Assembly (NCBI RefSeq): GCF_001949145.1
Contig: NW_019091458.1
Span: 232,733 to 296,732 of the forward strand
DNA from: Acanthaster planci
Lineage: Eukaryota; Echinodermata; Asteroidea; Valvatida; Acanthasteridae
DNA: 64,000 bases
Reading direction: 5' to 3'
The notes under the pieces were generated by a model that saw only the letters and a list, made by a program, of their open reading frames with translations, searched no databases and was not told the DNA's origin. How positions within the stretch are numbered: the stretch's first letter is position 1; every line of letters starts with the position of its first letter. The translations under genes were made by a program, and so were the position numbers. Below, in pieces: positions 37,101 through 48,930 of the stretch.

Positions 37101-40100
37101 ATCTCATGTTTAGTCACCTGCAAACTCAGACATTGAAGAAGATAAAAAAATTTCAGTTGCATGAATGGCATATTAGCCACGTTGAAGGTAGCCGTAAATC
37201 TTTGAAGTACATGAATGTCAGTGGAAGTGGCTGTTATTTATGCTGCTTTTATGCTGTTGGGCACAAACAATCATTTTTGCCTAAGAAGGCTAAAAAGTAA
37301 GATTTAAAATGTTATGAACAAGAAATAAAACTTAAGGACCCAGGTCTTCTTGGATAGGGGGTACAACAGAAGTTGTGACTTGACACACACATGTATTCTC
37401 GGCCCTATCAAGTAAAATTGAATACCTTACTAAAAGAAAGGCCCAACTCCACCATTTGAGCCTAGGAGACTGAAATGATGTCCTTCGAAACTCCTCCCAA
37501 AAAATATCCAGTTTTTCTTTTGCACTCAAAACAGGTTTTGTTGGAGTTGGGCCCTTCTTTCGATTAGGTGTTCAGTTGAATGAGTTGCTCCTCGTGCATT
37601 GTGACAAATGTCTTTTCCCTGTTGCTGCCAACAGCCGACAGATGTCCAAAGCACCGTACAAAACATACAAGAGGAAAAAGAAGCTTTGTTGGTAAGTGTG
37701 AACGAGAAGCAGTTGCTTGTTGCTTTGCCTTTCCAAAAAAAAAACTTTATAATTTTCTGTTTTAAATGCACTTTAGACTTGTTGCTGTTTTCTGCCACTA
37801 TGCCAATCATTAGTATTACAGACAGGAACCAGACCAGTCTGCAACAAATGAACATCTGACCTTATTTTCCTTTTCCTCATTTTCCTTAAAAATCCTCCCG
37901 ATGTATGAAATGAATCTACCTGAAAATAAAAACATCCACATGTATGTAAAAGTAAACAGAGGATTTGACTGAAAAAAAAAGAAGAAGAAAGAAACAAAAG
38001 GACACCAAAATGACATTGATGAAAATGGGTGACTGGTGGCAGAAATCTCTATATTGACATGGGTATTTCCAGAAATTAGGGGTCCAAAAGTATGACACTT
38101 TTGTGTCCCTGTTTCATCTGACCTTTGTTATTTGACATGGAAATAGCACCGGAATTGATTTCAAACTATTTCTAATTGTTTGGCAGGTAATTTGCATTAA
38201 TTCGTCACTCTTGGAAATTAGAAAATGTGTTCTGAACTTACAAAATCGTATGTCAGATGTGACAGGGACACAGAAAAAAAAGGACCCGTAATTTCTGGAA
38301 TTACCCACACATCAACGAGCCACCACCACGATGTGCTACCTCTATGTAATTCAAAACCTTATCACTGATAGGCAATGAGTAATGTACTGTGCCATAATTA
38401 CATGTATGGATTTAGAAATTGCATCGAGCTGCTGTGACTATAGCCAGTAATTTCATTTCTTCAGTGAAATGACAAGGCAAACAGAAATGATTTGCGAAAT
38501 GAAACCAGTGAAAGATTATGTAGTGTCATTTGTTGTTTTTCTTCTTTGCAGAGTGACCCCCTGTATGTCCCTGTTAAATTCAGTGACAGTGACAAGGAAA
38601 GCACAGACAGCCGTCACAGCAGCATCAGTGAGCCGTGCGACTCTCGTTAGTAGCCAAATTTTAGCAAAATGAAACTTTGTATTGAACGTGCACATTTTAA
38701 TTCAAATTTTGCTGTTCGTTCTAACTCCCCTAACGACAATAATTTACACGGGGCTTGAAGCCATGTGGATGGGTTAGGTTACCATGGTAACGCTATCACC
38801 AGTCATTTGCCATGGCCTGCACCAAGACAGAAGGCACTGCCCAACGCAATGCTTTCCACTGTTTCAAGGGCACCATGGGCAAATTTCCAGTGAAACATCG
38901 CTGGATTCTTCTTTACAAACAAGCAGCAATTATGCATTAAATCAGCGGCACATCCTGACACGTACTTGGAACCAAATTGAGTTATTGCGTGAAGTTCTAG
39001 TGACTAGGATCTACTGTCCCATTTTTTAAAATAAATTTAATGAAAAAAGCAGAAAAAAAATTTTTCTAGCAATTTTATGTACACTTTAAAGCAGGTTTGA
39101 AGCTTTTCTCTTCACATATTTCAAGATTTTGTGGTGACATTCTTTCTGATAATGTGATCTGAATTATTTCATTGCATTATTTCACCAGAAGGCACAATGT
39201 TAGATTTATGGTGGTACGCTCCTCTAATTACATATGATGACTGTGTTTGTTGCCTGTTACTTTCCAGCTGTCAAAATCGGCCGTGTGAGATTCAGTAACC
39301 TGATGGAAGTAAGGCAGTTGTCTGGTATGTGGTGAATTCCAGTTAATGATTTAAAAAAGAAAAGAAGAAATTATGATAATTATTATGTTTTTCATGAAAA
39401 TTTTATTCAGTGCATACCCAAGGAGATTGCTGCTGTTGATGCCTTTTGAAGCTTAGGAAAGGCTTCCAAAATTAAAATAAGACCTGGGAAAAAATTGGCT
39501 TATTGGACATTTCCACTTGGATGAGATTGTTTGGATGAGCAAGTACAGTAAAACATAAAGATGAAGATGACTTTATAGGCTTTGTGCTCTACTATATGCC
39601 TGTTTGGAGCCGAGCGGGAACCAGTAGCACCATTTTCCCCTTTTGCACATGCTCAGTTGTGTTCTGCTTCCATGACGACACAACATGTTTGTGCACATTC
39701 AGTTGAGAATTGATTGTCCATAACTTTTCCAGATGGCAGAGGTGGTTGGTCCCTCCTTGGCCATGCAGTGCAGGCCTCTAAATGTCCACTTCCTGGTATT
39801 ACGGAGAGCGCTAATTTAGTACTCCCAATGACTGACGGAAATCGGGTCTCTAGTGGGTTTCTCACACGTCACACGCGTCATTTGATAGGGTTGAAATCCA
39901 TTTACCCTAGTGTTAGTTGTTAGTTCACTTGGCATCTGTTTCTCTTGTTTTGTCTTGCAGAGTCTCATGGCCAGGATGCCATGCTGTCCAGAATGCCGTA
40001 CAATGCCGGCCAGCGGAACAGCCTCATCCCCCAACCATTGGAGGGGGAGAAACTCCCCCTTACGCAGGTCATCAAAATGAGCCTTTCCTTCTGCGTCGTG

Positions 40101-43100
40101 GTGAGTATTCTCAAGTAACTTTGCATGCCTGTTGCATTTGACCTTATTGCATGAAACCATATACAACCCTGTGCACAAAAGCAACTGAGAAGAGGAAGTG
40201 CCTAAGAGACGATGGTGTCCATTTGAATTGTTGACTCAAACTTCAGCCAGACTTGAGTGCCAACCTTCTTGGACTTTAGACTCGACTTTAGAAAATTTGA
40301 CTTGACGTTACCAACTTCTGTTGACATAAATGCGAGAAGAAATGTAACTGTGACTGTCTGTTTCCATCACAAGTATATATCATGATGGAAAAAATTAGGC
40401 AGACGAATCACCAGGGGCCAATTTCATAGCCTTACTTAAGTGAAAAATTTGATTTAGCATGAAAAAACTGTGCTTGACAAATCAGGTTACCAGCCAAAAC
40501 TTCTTGTGATGTATATTGTTTAGGAATGGTATTCACCTGTCTTTTGGTTAGCATGACAATTGCACAAAGTTTGAGCTGGTAACCTTTGTTTATTAACCCT
40601 AACACTCCGCAATCCTTCACCTGTTGGAGGACTGAGGAGTGTTAGGGTTAACCCTCCTTTGGTTTTACAGCACAAATGTGCACAAATGCCCACAGTCAGT
40701 GGTGAGCATGTATTTTCTATATGGAACTCAAACATGCACAGGTTCAGTGTGTACACAGTAGATTGCAAGCAGANNNNNNNNNNNNNNNNNNNNNNNNNNN
40801 NNNNNNNNNNNNNNNNNNNNNNNNNNNNNNNNNNNNNNNNNNNNNNNNNNNNNNNNNNNNNNNNNNNNNNNNNNNNNNNNNNNNNNNNNNNNNNNNNNNN
40901 NNNNNNNNNNNNNNNNNNNNNNNNNNNNNNNNNNNNNNNNNNNNNNNNNNNNNNNNNNNNNNNNNNNNNNNNNNNNNNNNNNNNNNNNNNNNNNNNNNNN
41001 NNNNNNNNNNNNNNAACACAGCTGTGCTTCTTTGAGGTGTTCACCAAATGACTCAAAGAGTGACTTAAGCATAGGAGGGTTAAGCAAGGTTTTTTTGGTA
41101 CCCGAGCAAATTCTTTGCTTAAGCAGCTCTATGAAACTGGCTCCTGGTTTGCAAAATGTCTTTTATCACGTACAAAGAATGTCAGGAAAAACACATGCAC
41201 TCCCAAGTCAATTAAAATTACATCAGATGGGCCTAGAAAAAAAATGCTGTGGGACTCTACCCGGGAAAAGTTCACTTGTGACTCGACTTGTGGAAAAAGA
41301 CCTGTAATTTGACTTGACTTTTAAAAAAAATGACTTGTTATACAAAACTATTGAGGGAATTGCTCTATGATAGGTATGCACGTTGTTTTTCTGTTTCGGG
41401 GGTGAACATCCTATTTTTTCCTGTTGGTTTTGATTTGTTGATGATACCTTTAACACTTTAAATATATAAATGTTATACTTTCAGTGGATCTTTCTGACCT
41501 CCAACCTGAAACGAGTGCTGCCTCGTATTTATACTAGTTGTTTCTGTTATTTTTTCTTACAGTGGTTTCTGGCAAATTTCTCATATCAAGAGGCTCTGAA
41601 TGACACTCAGATGGCAATTGTCAATACTCTTTCATCAACTTCAGGTATGTCTTCCTTTTTTTGGCCGGCATTTCGCAACTTCAAAGTTTACATCAGGAAT
41701 CATAATTTGACATGTAGTTTTGGTTAAATGCCATCTGACATTTTTTTGGACTTCATGTATAAAAATGAAAACTATGATGAAACGATTTCAAAATGTTGTA
41801 CTTTTACAAAGCTTCCACAGCTTTGTCTAAAATCCTATTAACTGTGACCCTTCCAGATCTTTTAAAACTTTCCAGGAGGTTTTGGACAATTTTAAGGGTT
41901 GGTGAAAGTACAGCCTAGTGCTTCACAATTTGCTTCTCAACATTACATGTGAATTTGTTACTCGCTACAACACAGTTGAAGATATTGTGTTATTCAGGAA
42001 GGGGTGCTCAAGCATGGGGAGTTAGCAAGCAGTGCAACCAACTTCCCTGTCCGTTGTTTTTCTGATTGTACGGTTTCTAATGTGTCTTTGCCACCAGGTG
42101 TCTTCACCATGATCCTAGCCGCTTTCTTCCCCAGCTCTTCGGGAGACAAATTCACCTTGACAAAACTAGTCAGCGTGCTCTTGACGTAAAGTTCCTAGAA
42201 CCATGTTTTTTTTTAAAGATTTTGCTCATGCATGATAATAAAACTGGGTGTTACTTGCTTCTTAACACTGAAATAATTTTGTCATGGTCCTGTGATTAAC
42301 AATGGGCATTCTTCTAGCTCTTATACTGGTAACTTGTTTGTTTGTGTACTTGTTTGCCTACTTGTTTAAAAAGTTGTTGCATGCTTGGTGTAAAAACACA
42401 ATGCTTGCAACATTAACAGTGTCTGATTGCTTTTATCTTGCGTTACATCCGTCGCAACCAACTCATTCTTGTGCTTCCCTCCCTCCCTCCCCTTTTCCTC
42501 TCTCCAGTGTTGGGGGTATCGCTATGGTGAGTTTCACCACCACAGACCAAGCTCAGGAGGAGGTCAAGGTGGGTTCGTTGTGGGCCCTGGGAGGGGCGTT
42601 CCTCTACGCGGTGTACCTGGTCATGCTGAAACGCCGAGTGGAGAATGAAGATGCTCTGGATATCCCAATGTTCTTTGGTAAGTCCGAAGTTGTTGAATGG
42701 AAGAAACTTCAGGTGTTTGTTCACAAGCGGTTATCTTTCATGTAAACGGATCAAAATCCACTCCTCCCTCTTGGAATAACCTAATTAGGGGATTGTAAAT
42801 TTTGTGGGAAGGGACGAGATTTTGAGCCTTGAGAGTCATCACCAAGTGAAAAAGACAGCGGCGAGTGTACAGTTACAAATGTGCATGCTGCATAGTGCAC
42901 TCTTGGCGGTAAAATGTTTTGCTGTGGGAGGCCAGGCTCTGGTCCAAAACTTCATGTACTGCAGAAGTAAGCTTGCATCATGTGTGATTCTGTGGTTTGT
43001 GTCCCTACTGCACTAGAAAGTATAGTAAGAAAGTAGCTCTGTCTCCCAGCATGCTGTTCAAGGTAAATTTGAAAAAATTGGGTCAGTGTAATCAGGAGAA

Positions 43101-46100
43101 TGGTGGGTGAGCTGGTATTTGTCATTTTGCTGTGGCAGAATTCAGAATTAAAGAGACTGGGATGCCCACTTTCAAACAACTGCCAAATTGTAAATCCAAT
43201 TTGCCGTTTTTTACATTCTCTGATTTCCAAGAATTGTAACCTGAAGATTTCTCTTTCCTGACCTAACAGCACCTCAGACAGTTTTTGGGAAGTTCCTTGG
43301 TCCATTTTAAAGTGACAAGCTTTCTTAACACCACTGACGCCACACCACTAGCCTTTTTCAAATTAAGGCACTTCAAACGGTGATCTTTTTGGGAAACTTC
43401 TGCTGGCGTTTTGGTCAACATGTGCTTTTATTTTCCAATTTAAGCCAATCCTAATTATTTGCTAGATGTTTCCGATTGTTTTGGCATTTTGCCAAGATTT
43501 ATTAGCTCCATCAGTTTTACTCAAGTTTTAAACTGTTATAGCAAGTCGGTCTTCCACTCTTATTGCAAAGGCAAAGACATCCTAAATTCACACTTAGGTG
43601 AATTAAACAATAAAGAACCCTTAATGAAAATTGCTGAAACAATAAAGCAAATCATTGACCTTGTTTTTAAACAAGTAATATGGGAAAAACTATCTTGTTG
43701 GATTGAAAAAAAAATGTAATCAAGTTTTAACCACTAAACTCTTTTTCTGGACCAATCAGGTTTTGTTGGTCTGTTCAATTTCCTGCTGATCTGGCCTGGT
43801 CTGATCATTCTCCACTTCTCCAACTGGGAGACCCTGGAGATGCCGTCGGCCAAAGTGGTGATGTACCTGGCACTGAACGGGATTGTGGGCACAGTCATTT
43901 CGGAATTCCTGTGGCTGTGGTGAGTTTTGACCCGTTGTTTGCCTTGGTTCCGGTCTTTGGTTTGGTTTCCTGGGTTGCAACATTTTGCTTTTGTGGACTC
44001 GGGGTCTTGGAGTGGGTTATAGGATGGGCATTTTGGATTGAGACATTGTTAGCTAAGAGTCAAGTAATATGTTTGTGTAATTAACAACGCACTGTCTCGC
44101 TTCACCTGTGCTATGCAGCAGTGTTGTAGCGGAGTACTTTCCGAGTACCAACGTTCTCCGCAAAATACTGAGCTGGCTAAGAGGGAATAAAGCCAGAGTG
44201 CACAGGCATTTGATGGTAATGTGCAAAGGTAAGATTACAAAATAAATGTTAGACTTCAGACACTCCCAGTTGTGTAAAATTTAAGTTTTAAGTACTTGAA
44301 AAGTACTTGGCCAAGTACTTTCCGAGTACTATTGTCCTAAAAAGTTAATTTTAATCAAACAGTGATGGTCTGAAGTCATTATGTTGCTTTGTAATCTTAC
44401 CTTTGTGCATGTACCATTAAATGCCGATGTACTTCAGCTTTGTTCCCTCCTAACTAGTTAAATATTTGGTAGAGAATTTGGTTCTCAAAAAGTACTTGAC
44501 TACATCACTGCTATGCAGGCCCCCAAATATGGCAACAAGACCCCCAAAGATTTTTGTCATAATACTTGACTCTGTTTAAACTTCGGCCCCTCCCCCCCCA
44601 AAACAACAGTATTGACATTCCTACTTTTCAGGTGTGCCCTTTGAAGCCAGAGTGTGATTAGTCGGGACTTCTCACAGTTTCTGGATTTTTGACCCCCAAA
44701 TCCAGTATTTTTAACAGTTTATTTGTTTATGTTTTGCCAAGTTTTTGTACTTAAAACCCTAACCCCTTAGGCCTTTTTAGTAGGAACCATCCTGAATCCT
44801 CCGAAATCCTCAGATTTTCAAGATAAAAAAAATTGCATTCAGCCCAAATCCTCAAAGATCCTCCAAAATTTCTTGGAAATGTCATTTGGAGGCGTGCCTA
44901 ACCACCCAAATCCTTCAAAAACCTCCGGCAATTCCCGTCATAATGTTGAGGCAGTGTGAATGGCACTCTTGAGCTGTGCAGTTGATTCAAAGAAATATTG
45001 GGCTGCATTTGTGCTTGACTAAAGCACAGACAACTTAAGGTCTAATCCACGACCTTCACGCATGGCATCCTTCGAAATCGGCCATGCACTTTTGCCATAC
45101 ATCCTGAATCCTCCAAATTCCTCCACTTTGCAGAAAAGGATTTTGGAGGATTTGGGAGGGTTAGGGTTGATACAAAAAAACTAAATATGCAGTATTCACA
45201 TGATTACATTTATTTGGGAGAGAATTCATGCCCTTTGAGCTTTTAAAAGCCCTGACAAGGCAAGGTATTTCTTTCTATTACCCCTCTGTTGGATAGTTTG
45301 TGGATTCCTCTTCATTCTTGCATCGCGCCCCTGCAGGTTTTTTACTGACTTCCTCTTTGTTTTCAGGGGCTGTTTTCTGACATCCTCCCTCATCGCAACA
45401 CTCGCACTCAGCCTCACCATTCCTATCTCAATTTTCCTGGACATGTACCTCAGCGGAGTAAGTCCCTTCAGTACCAAAAAAGTTCCTGTAGTAATCCTGC
45501 AGTAGCCTACTTTCTACCTCTAAACCGGAACCCAAGATCATTGTTAACTACTTGTGGATGCAGTGTGGACGCTGCTACTTGGAGGGCTGCGTCAATTTGA
45601 ATAATTCACTTTTCGAATATTTGACCTCCAATTTGATCAAATATCCGAATATTCGGTTGTACTGACTGGCAAGATTGTAATGAACAAACCATATACAAAA
45701 CCAGTTGCAATAACACACACAATTATGATCAATATGGTAGCTTCTCACATCTAGGACTATCTCCAGCCACGACTTGGCAAAATTGAAGAGATGAACAAGA
45801 CTTCTTGCCCTGTTGAAAATTTGTATTCCTTTTGAACTGTTTAATGAATAATTTACTATCGAAAGATTTCTGATGCTTTAAATTTGAATCTGCTTGAAAC
45901 AAGTCTCCATGGTGCAGTTTTTCTCATTTAAAACCAAAAGAAATTTTCCCTTCGTTTTCATGATTTTTGCATTCAAATATTCAAATTTGAAAAATAATAT
46001 TCCAATATTCGACAATTAATCGAGTATTTGATTATTCGGATATTCGGCACAGCCCTGGCTACATGAGGAAGATGCTAGTGGGGATCATGCGACAAGTTGA

Positions 46101-47574
46101 TACTTCAGGGAATCAAAATAGTTTGTCACATTATTCCAACCCAACCACCTAAAACAGGACAATTAACAAACGTTCTTTCAGTTGCTTACTTCAACATTTG
46201 TTGCTGCCCTTATGGGGAGGGGAGCTTGGAGTTGTCTTGGCTAGCTAGTTGTGTTGGGGTGCGGGCGGCTTGGCATCTCGTCACTGTGGCCCAGGTTGGA
46301 TTCTTGGCCCTGGTCATGTGAGAGCAGAGTTGTTCATTGGTTCGCTCCCATGCCAGAGGTTCTCTGGTCTTCCACACCTACCCAAAAGTCAACACTGAAG
46401 ATCTCTGGCTGTTTGGTTGCTGGCTGCCTTAGGAGCCTGTACGTGTCTTTGGATCAACCATGGTGTATTTAGTGTCTTTGTTGTACAACGCATTTGAACT
46501 TTATAGCTGATAAGAAAAGAATCCATTATTGTTAAACCATGAAGAGTTTAATTTCTTCACAGACTTCATTCCAGCTTTGTGCTCTAAGCCCACTTTCTTT
46601 GATAAAAACCTAATATGAGAACTCTAACAAAAAACCAATTACCAATTTCCCAATGTCTTCCCTTCTTGTCAGGTGTCGTTCTCATTGCTCTTCTTTGTCG
46701 GAGCCGTGCCGGTCTTCATCTCCTTCTTTGTTGTCTCCTTACTGAATCATTACAACGACTGGGACCCCCTCTGGGTGGGTCTGCGGCGCCTCTACAGTAT
46801 CCTGAGGCCCCTGCTGACGGCGTGCTGCTGGTGCAGTCGAAGGAGAAAGCCCCTCTCCAGGTAACGTTGGCACTGCTTCTCACTAGAAATCCATTCAGAA
46901 TGAGCCAGTGAGGTGTTTCAGTAGCGGTGACTCAAAATGAAGGGCGTCATAAGAGAGCAATCTGTATACGCGAGCGAGGTCAGCCCTATTAGTGTGACCA
47001 TACAGCAAACACAGCTACACCTCCTTCCCTGTCCCTTTATGGGATACTGCCGTGATTCTAAATTTTGTCCGTTTGTCAACTTGTGTCGTGCCATCTCCAA
47101 AGTGCTGCAGCTGGTAGAGTGCTGTGAATCTCTTCTCTAGCATCTGTGTCTACACTCAAATAGACCTCCCTCACATTGCCTGCCATTCGTATGGGCAGCC
47201 AGAGTTTGCACAAATATCACCCTTAGTGTCAGGTTTTACCTCAAGAAGGAAATTTGTCCTGTTGCTTTCAAAGAGGGCCATATTATCATTTAGTAATTAT
47301 TAGCAGTATTTATTGTTTGGTGTTTGGATACATGTAGCTATGTGAGATCTTCAAACACCTTGCAGATTATTCATTTGCTCTGGCACTGCACCACTGCAAG
47401 GCAAAGATATGACAGTAATGTGGAAAGAGAGATTTTATCTGCATCTGTTTCAAAATATTTGTCTCTTTTCATTTTGGCAGGGTGTCGGAGGACAAGGAAC
47501 AGTCAGAGAGCCTGATTTCCGACCGCATCGACTCCGATGAAACGGAAACCAACAGGGATGACGACAGCTGCTGA
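34164..47574 (+). CDS. SLC35F5: Solute carrier family 35 member F5-like transporter, 13 coding exons
   Basis: This multi-pass protein of the drug/metabolite transporter superfamily belongs to an orphan branch of the nucleotide-sugar transporter family; substrate unknown. Exons read from splice sites: 34164-34268, 36933-37079, 37635-37691, 38552-38645, 39268-39324, 39961-40100, 41563-41644, 42098-42185, 42508-42677, 43760-43919, 45367-45457, 46673-46860, 47481-47574. They total 1473 nt, 490 residues, in one frame; human SLC35F5 is about 520. Recognisable blocks in order are [36 protein letters not shown], a polar loop with PLYVPVKF and [65 protein letters not shown], and HYNDWDP, then an acidic tail ([12 protein letters not shown]). 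The start follows an in-frame TAG 30 nt upstream, so no longer N-terminus exists in this exon. Introns carry several foldback elements and an assembly gap. Confidence 0.95.
35198..35435 (-). mobile_element. Partial hAT-like MITE, reverse-oriented relative of 45582-46057
   Basis: Read on the minus strand it begins CGGGCTGAGTCAATTGGAAT and matches the first half of the element at 45582, including the block around AAGACTTCTTGCCCTGTT. It lies in the first intron of the transporter gene. The other end is missing. Confidence 0.65.
36215..36670. repeat. Diffuse repeat with TTAACCCTAAC end and GGAGGATT words
   Basis: The stretch begins TTAACCCTAACTCCCTAGGG and carries several GGAGGATTTTGAA-like words. 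The same vocabulary, mostly reverse-complemented, fills 44756-45170. Confidence 0.4.
37434..37561. repeat. Inverted repeat in transporter intron
   Basis: AAGAAAGGCCCAACTCCA near 37434 is mirrored by TGGAGTTGGGCCCTTCTTT ending at 37561. This is a small foldback element or hairpin. Confidence 0.55.
38060..38306. mobile_element. MITE with long inverted ends in transporter intron
   Basis: TGGGTATTTCCAGAAATTAG with GGTCC and, further in, TGTGTCCCTGTTTCATCTGAC are mirrored by TCAGATGTGACAGGGACACA and GGACCCGTAATTTCTGGAAT. The arms are about 60-70 bp each with an A-run and indels. The element is noncoding. Confidence 0.7.
40233..40327. repeat. Diverged ACTTGACTCGACTT repeat
   Basis: Words such as GACTTGAGTGCCAAC, TTAGACTCGACTTTAG and TTGACTTGACG resemble a decayed relative of the ACTCGAGTC family, here in an intron of the transporter gene. 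Confidence 0.4.
40593..40651. repeat. Near-perfect hairpin with TTAACCCTAACACTCC arms
   Basis: The 16-base arms 40593-40608 and 40636-40651 are exact reverse complements, and pairing continues inward with two mismatches to a five-base loop. Its ends resemble those of the repeats at 36215 and 44756, suggesting a minimal member of that family. Confidence 0.7.
40774..41014. other. Assembly gap (run of N) in a transporter intron
   Basis: 241 unresolved bases inside the intron between exons 39961-40100 and 41563-41644 of the SLC35F5-like gene. No coding sequence appears to be missing, because the flanking exons join in frame. Confidence 0.99.
41268..41340. repeat. Diverged ACTTGACTCGACTT repeat
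   Basis: TTCACTTGTGACTCGACTTGTGG and TTTGACTTGACTT recur here, on the other side of the assembly gap from the block at 40233. Confidence 0.4.
44119..44511. mobile_element. hAT-type foldback MITE with perfect 8-bp target duplication
   Basis: CAGTGTTGTAG at the left and CTACATCACTG at the right are inverted termini. CTATGCAG flanks both sides exactly (44111-44118 and 44512-44519). The two halves are long imperfect reverse complements, sharing GGTAAGATTACAAA and GTTCCCTC/GAGGGAA blocks. Eight-base duplications with CAGTG ends are hallmarks of hAT elements. It sits between transporter exons 43760-43919 and 45367-45457. Confidence 0.88.
44756..45170. repeat. Foldback-like repeat rich in AATCCTCC words
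   Basis: It starts AACCCTAACCCCTTAGG and ends GGGAGGGTTAGGGTT. Internally CCTGAATCCTCC, AAATCCTCAAAG and TTTTGGAGGATTTGG recur in both orientations. Confidence 0.5.
45582..46057. mobile_element. hAT-like nonautonomous element
   Basis: GAGGGCTGCG at the left and CGGCACAGCCCTG at the right form short inverted ends of the CAGGGCTG type. GCTACTTG (45574-45581) and GCTACATG (46058-46065) look like an 8-bp target duplication with one change. Both ends are rich in GAATATTCG-like palindromes. A partial relative lies at 35198-35435. Confidence 0.75.
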
Positions 47575-48930
47575 ATGCTGCAGTGCCCCTCCCCCTGAAA
47601 ACCCTGCTGCCACATCAGATGTAAATATGTTAATTCTGTGAGACCGTGTGACAAAGGAAGTAGAAAGTTTGGTTTATAGAGAAATCAAGAACAGGTTTTC
47701 AAAGGATGTCGCCAAGGCAGCTCGTCCTCTGAGTGACCTTGTTCAGTTAAACATTTGTTTCCATATAGTCATACATTTTTGTATTGTGGAGGTCAAGTGT
47801 CACTTGGGTGACTGTATACGTGTAGGATGTGGATGGTGGTGCCAAAGGAGGAAACCAGCTTTTCTTGTACGACCATAATATGTTAAGAAACCAATTCAGT
47901 AACGATTCTATGAATCTATCCCCTCCCCCAAGAGTTATTCGAATTTGAGTGAAAGGAAATTTTCCTTTGCTAGGTTCCCTTTCAAAATATGCTGCAGTGA
48001 TTTTGTGAGAGTGGAGAATGGGAACGCTATGATATTGTGTGAGGACACCTTTCAACTTCACAGCCAGCATTTTGCTTGTTTGCCTGCAGGTGATTTGTTA
48101 CTTTTTGACTGCTCATATGTTCATGTACCACGCTCACACACACAAAATGTCATCTCCTTGTGGACCACTCGCAGATGGTAACATTTTGGCCTGAAATTTC
48201 AACCTTCGTAAGAGAGGCAACTTTTAATATTCAGCCAAACAGCAAAAATGCTGACTTACTGAAGTCGTACAGACAAAGACCTTTCTTATACTGAGCCCTC
48301 CAAAAATGGCAACTCCTTGATGATTCCTGGAAGTGCACTACGACGCGAATGAAGCTGTACATATTTGTATATTTATCCATGTGGGAATTTTGGTCGAGGA
48401 TTGAAGTGCGCCCGTCAATTGGAAATGTGCGTGTGTAAACTTGAATCTCCAATATCCAATTAGAGACGTATTCCTGTTGAGCGCGGTCACTGACTTTGCC
48501 TTAAAATGTGACTGGTGTGACGAAATTGTATGGAATGCCAAGAATTCAAAATACCTTACGGCAAATGCACAGGCTTGTGTGTGCGAAGAAGATTTTGACA
48601 GTGCTTCCGTACACTTTTTTCCCACACAAGAATTATTTTGCAATATTATGATGTATATAATGTTCTGCAATTTCAAGGAAGTATTATTGAATTGAATCTA
48701 GTTGTAAACGTATTTATACAAGTACATAGTATGTCTGTAGGATTGTGTTTTTTGATTGGCCTAAAATATTTATTTTGTTATGTTCTTTGGTAATAATAGC
48801 GGTGCCCACGAACCATGGCGAGTCCAAAATTTGTACCTTGTTTCAATGGAAGCACCGTAATTATTGTAGTTAGATGCCCGTATAAGTTTTGGCATATATC
48901 GGATGATTAAATCTAACATATCAAGCAAAA
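47575..48930 (+). other. Probable 3' UTR of the SLC35F5-like gene
   Basis: The sequence after the TGA is moderately AT-rich, contains no convincing coding frame on either strand, and has an ATTAAA variant hexamer at 48906-48911. The extent is inferred from that hexamer only. Confidence 0.35.

Noticed and set aside
42302-42507. N-terminal part of a 147-codon frame that runs into transporter exon 9
   Set aside because: The polypyrimidine tract and CAG at 42501-42507 mark a splice acceptor, so the upstream part of the frame is intron.
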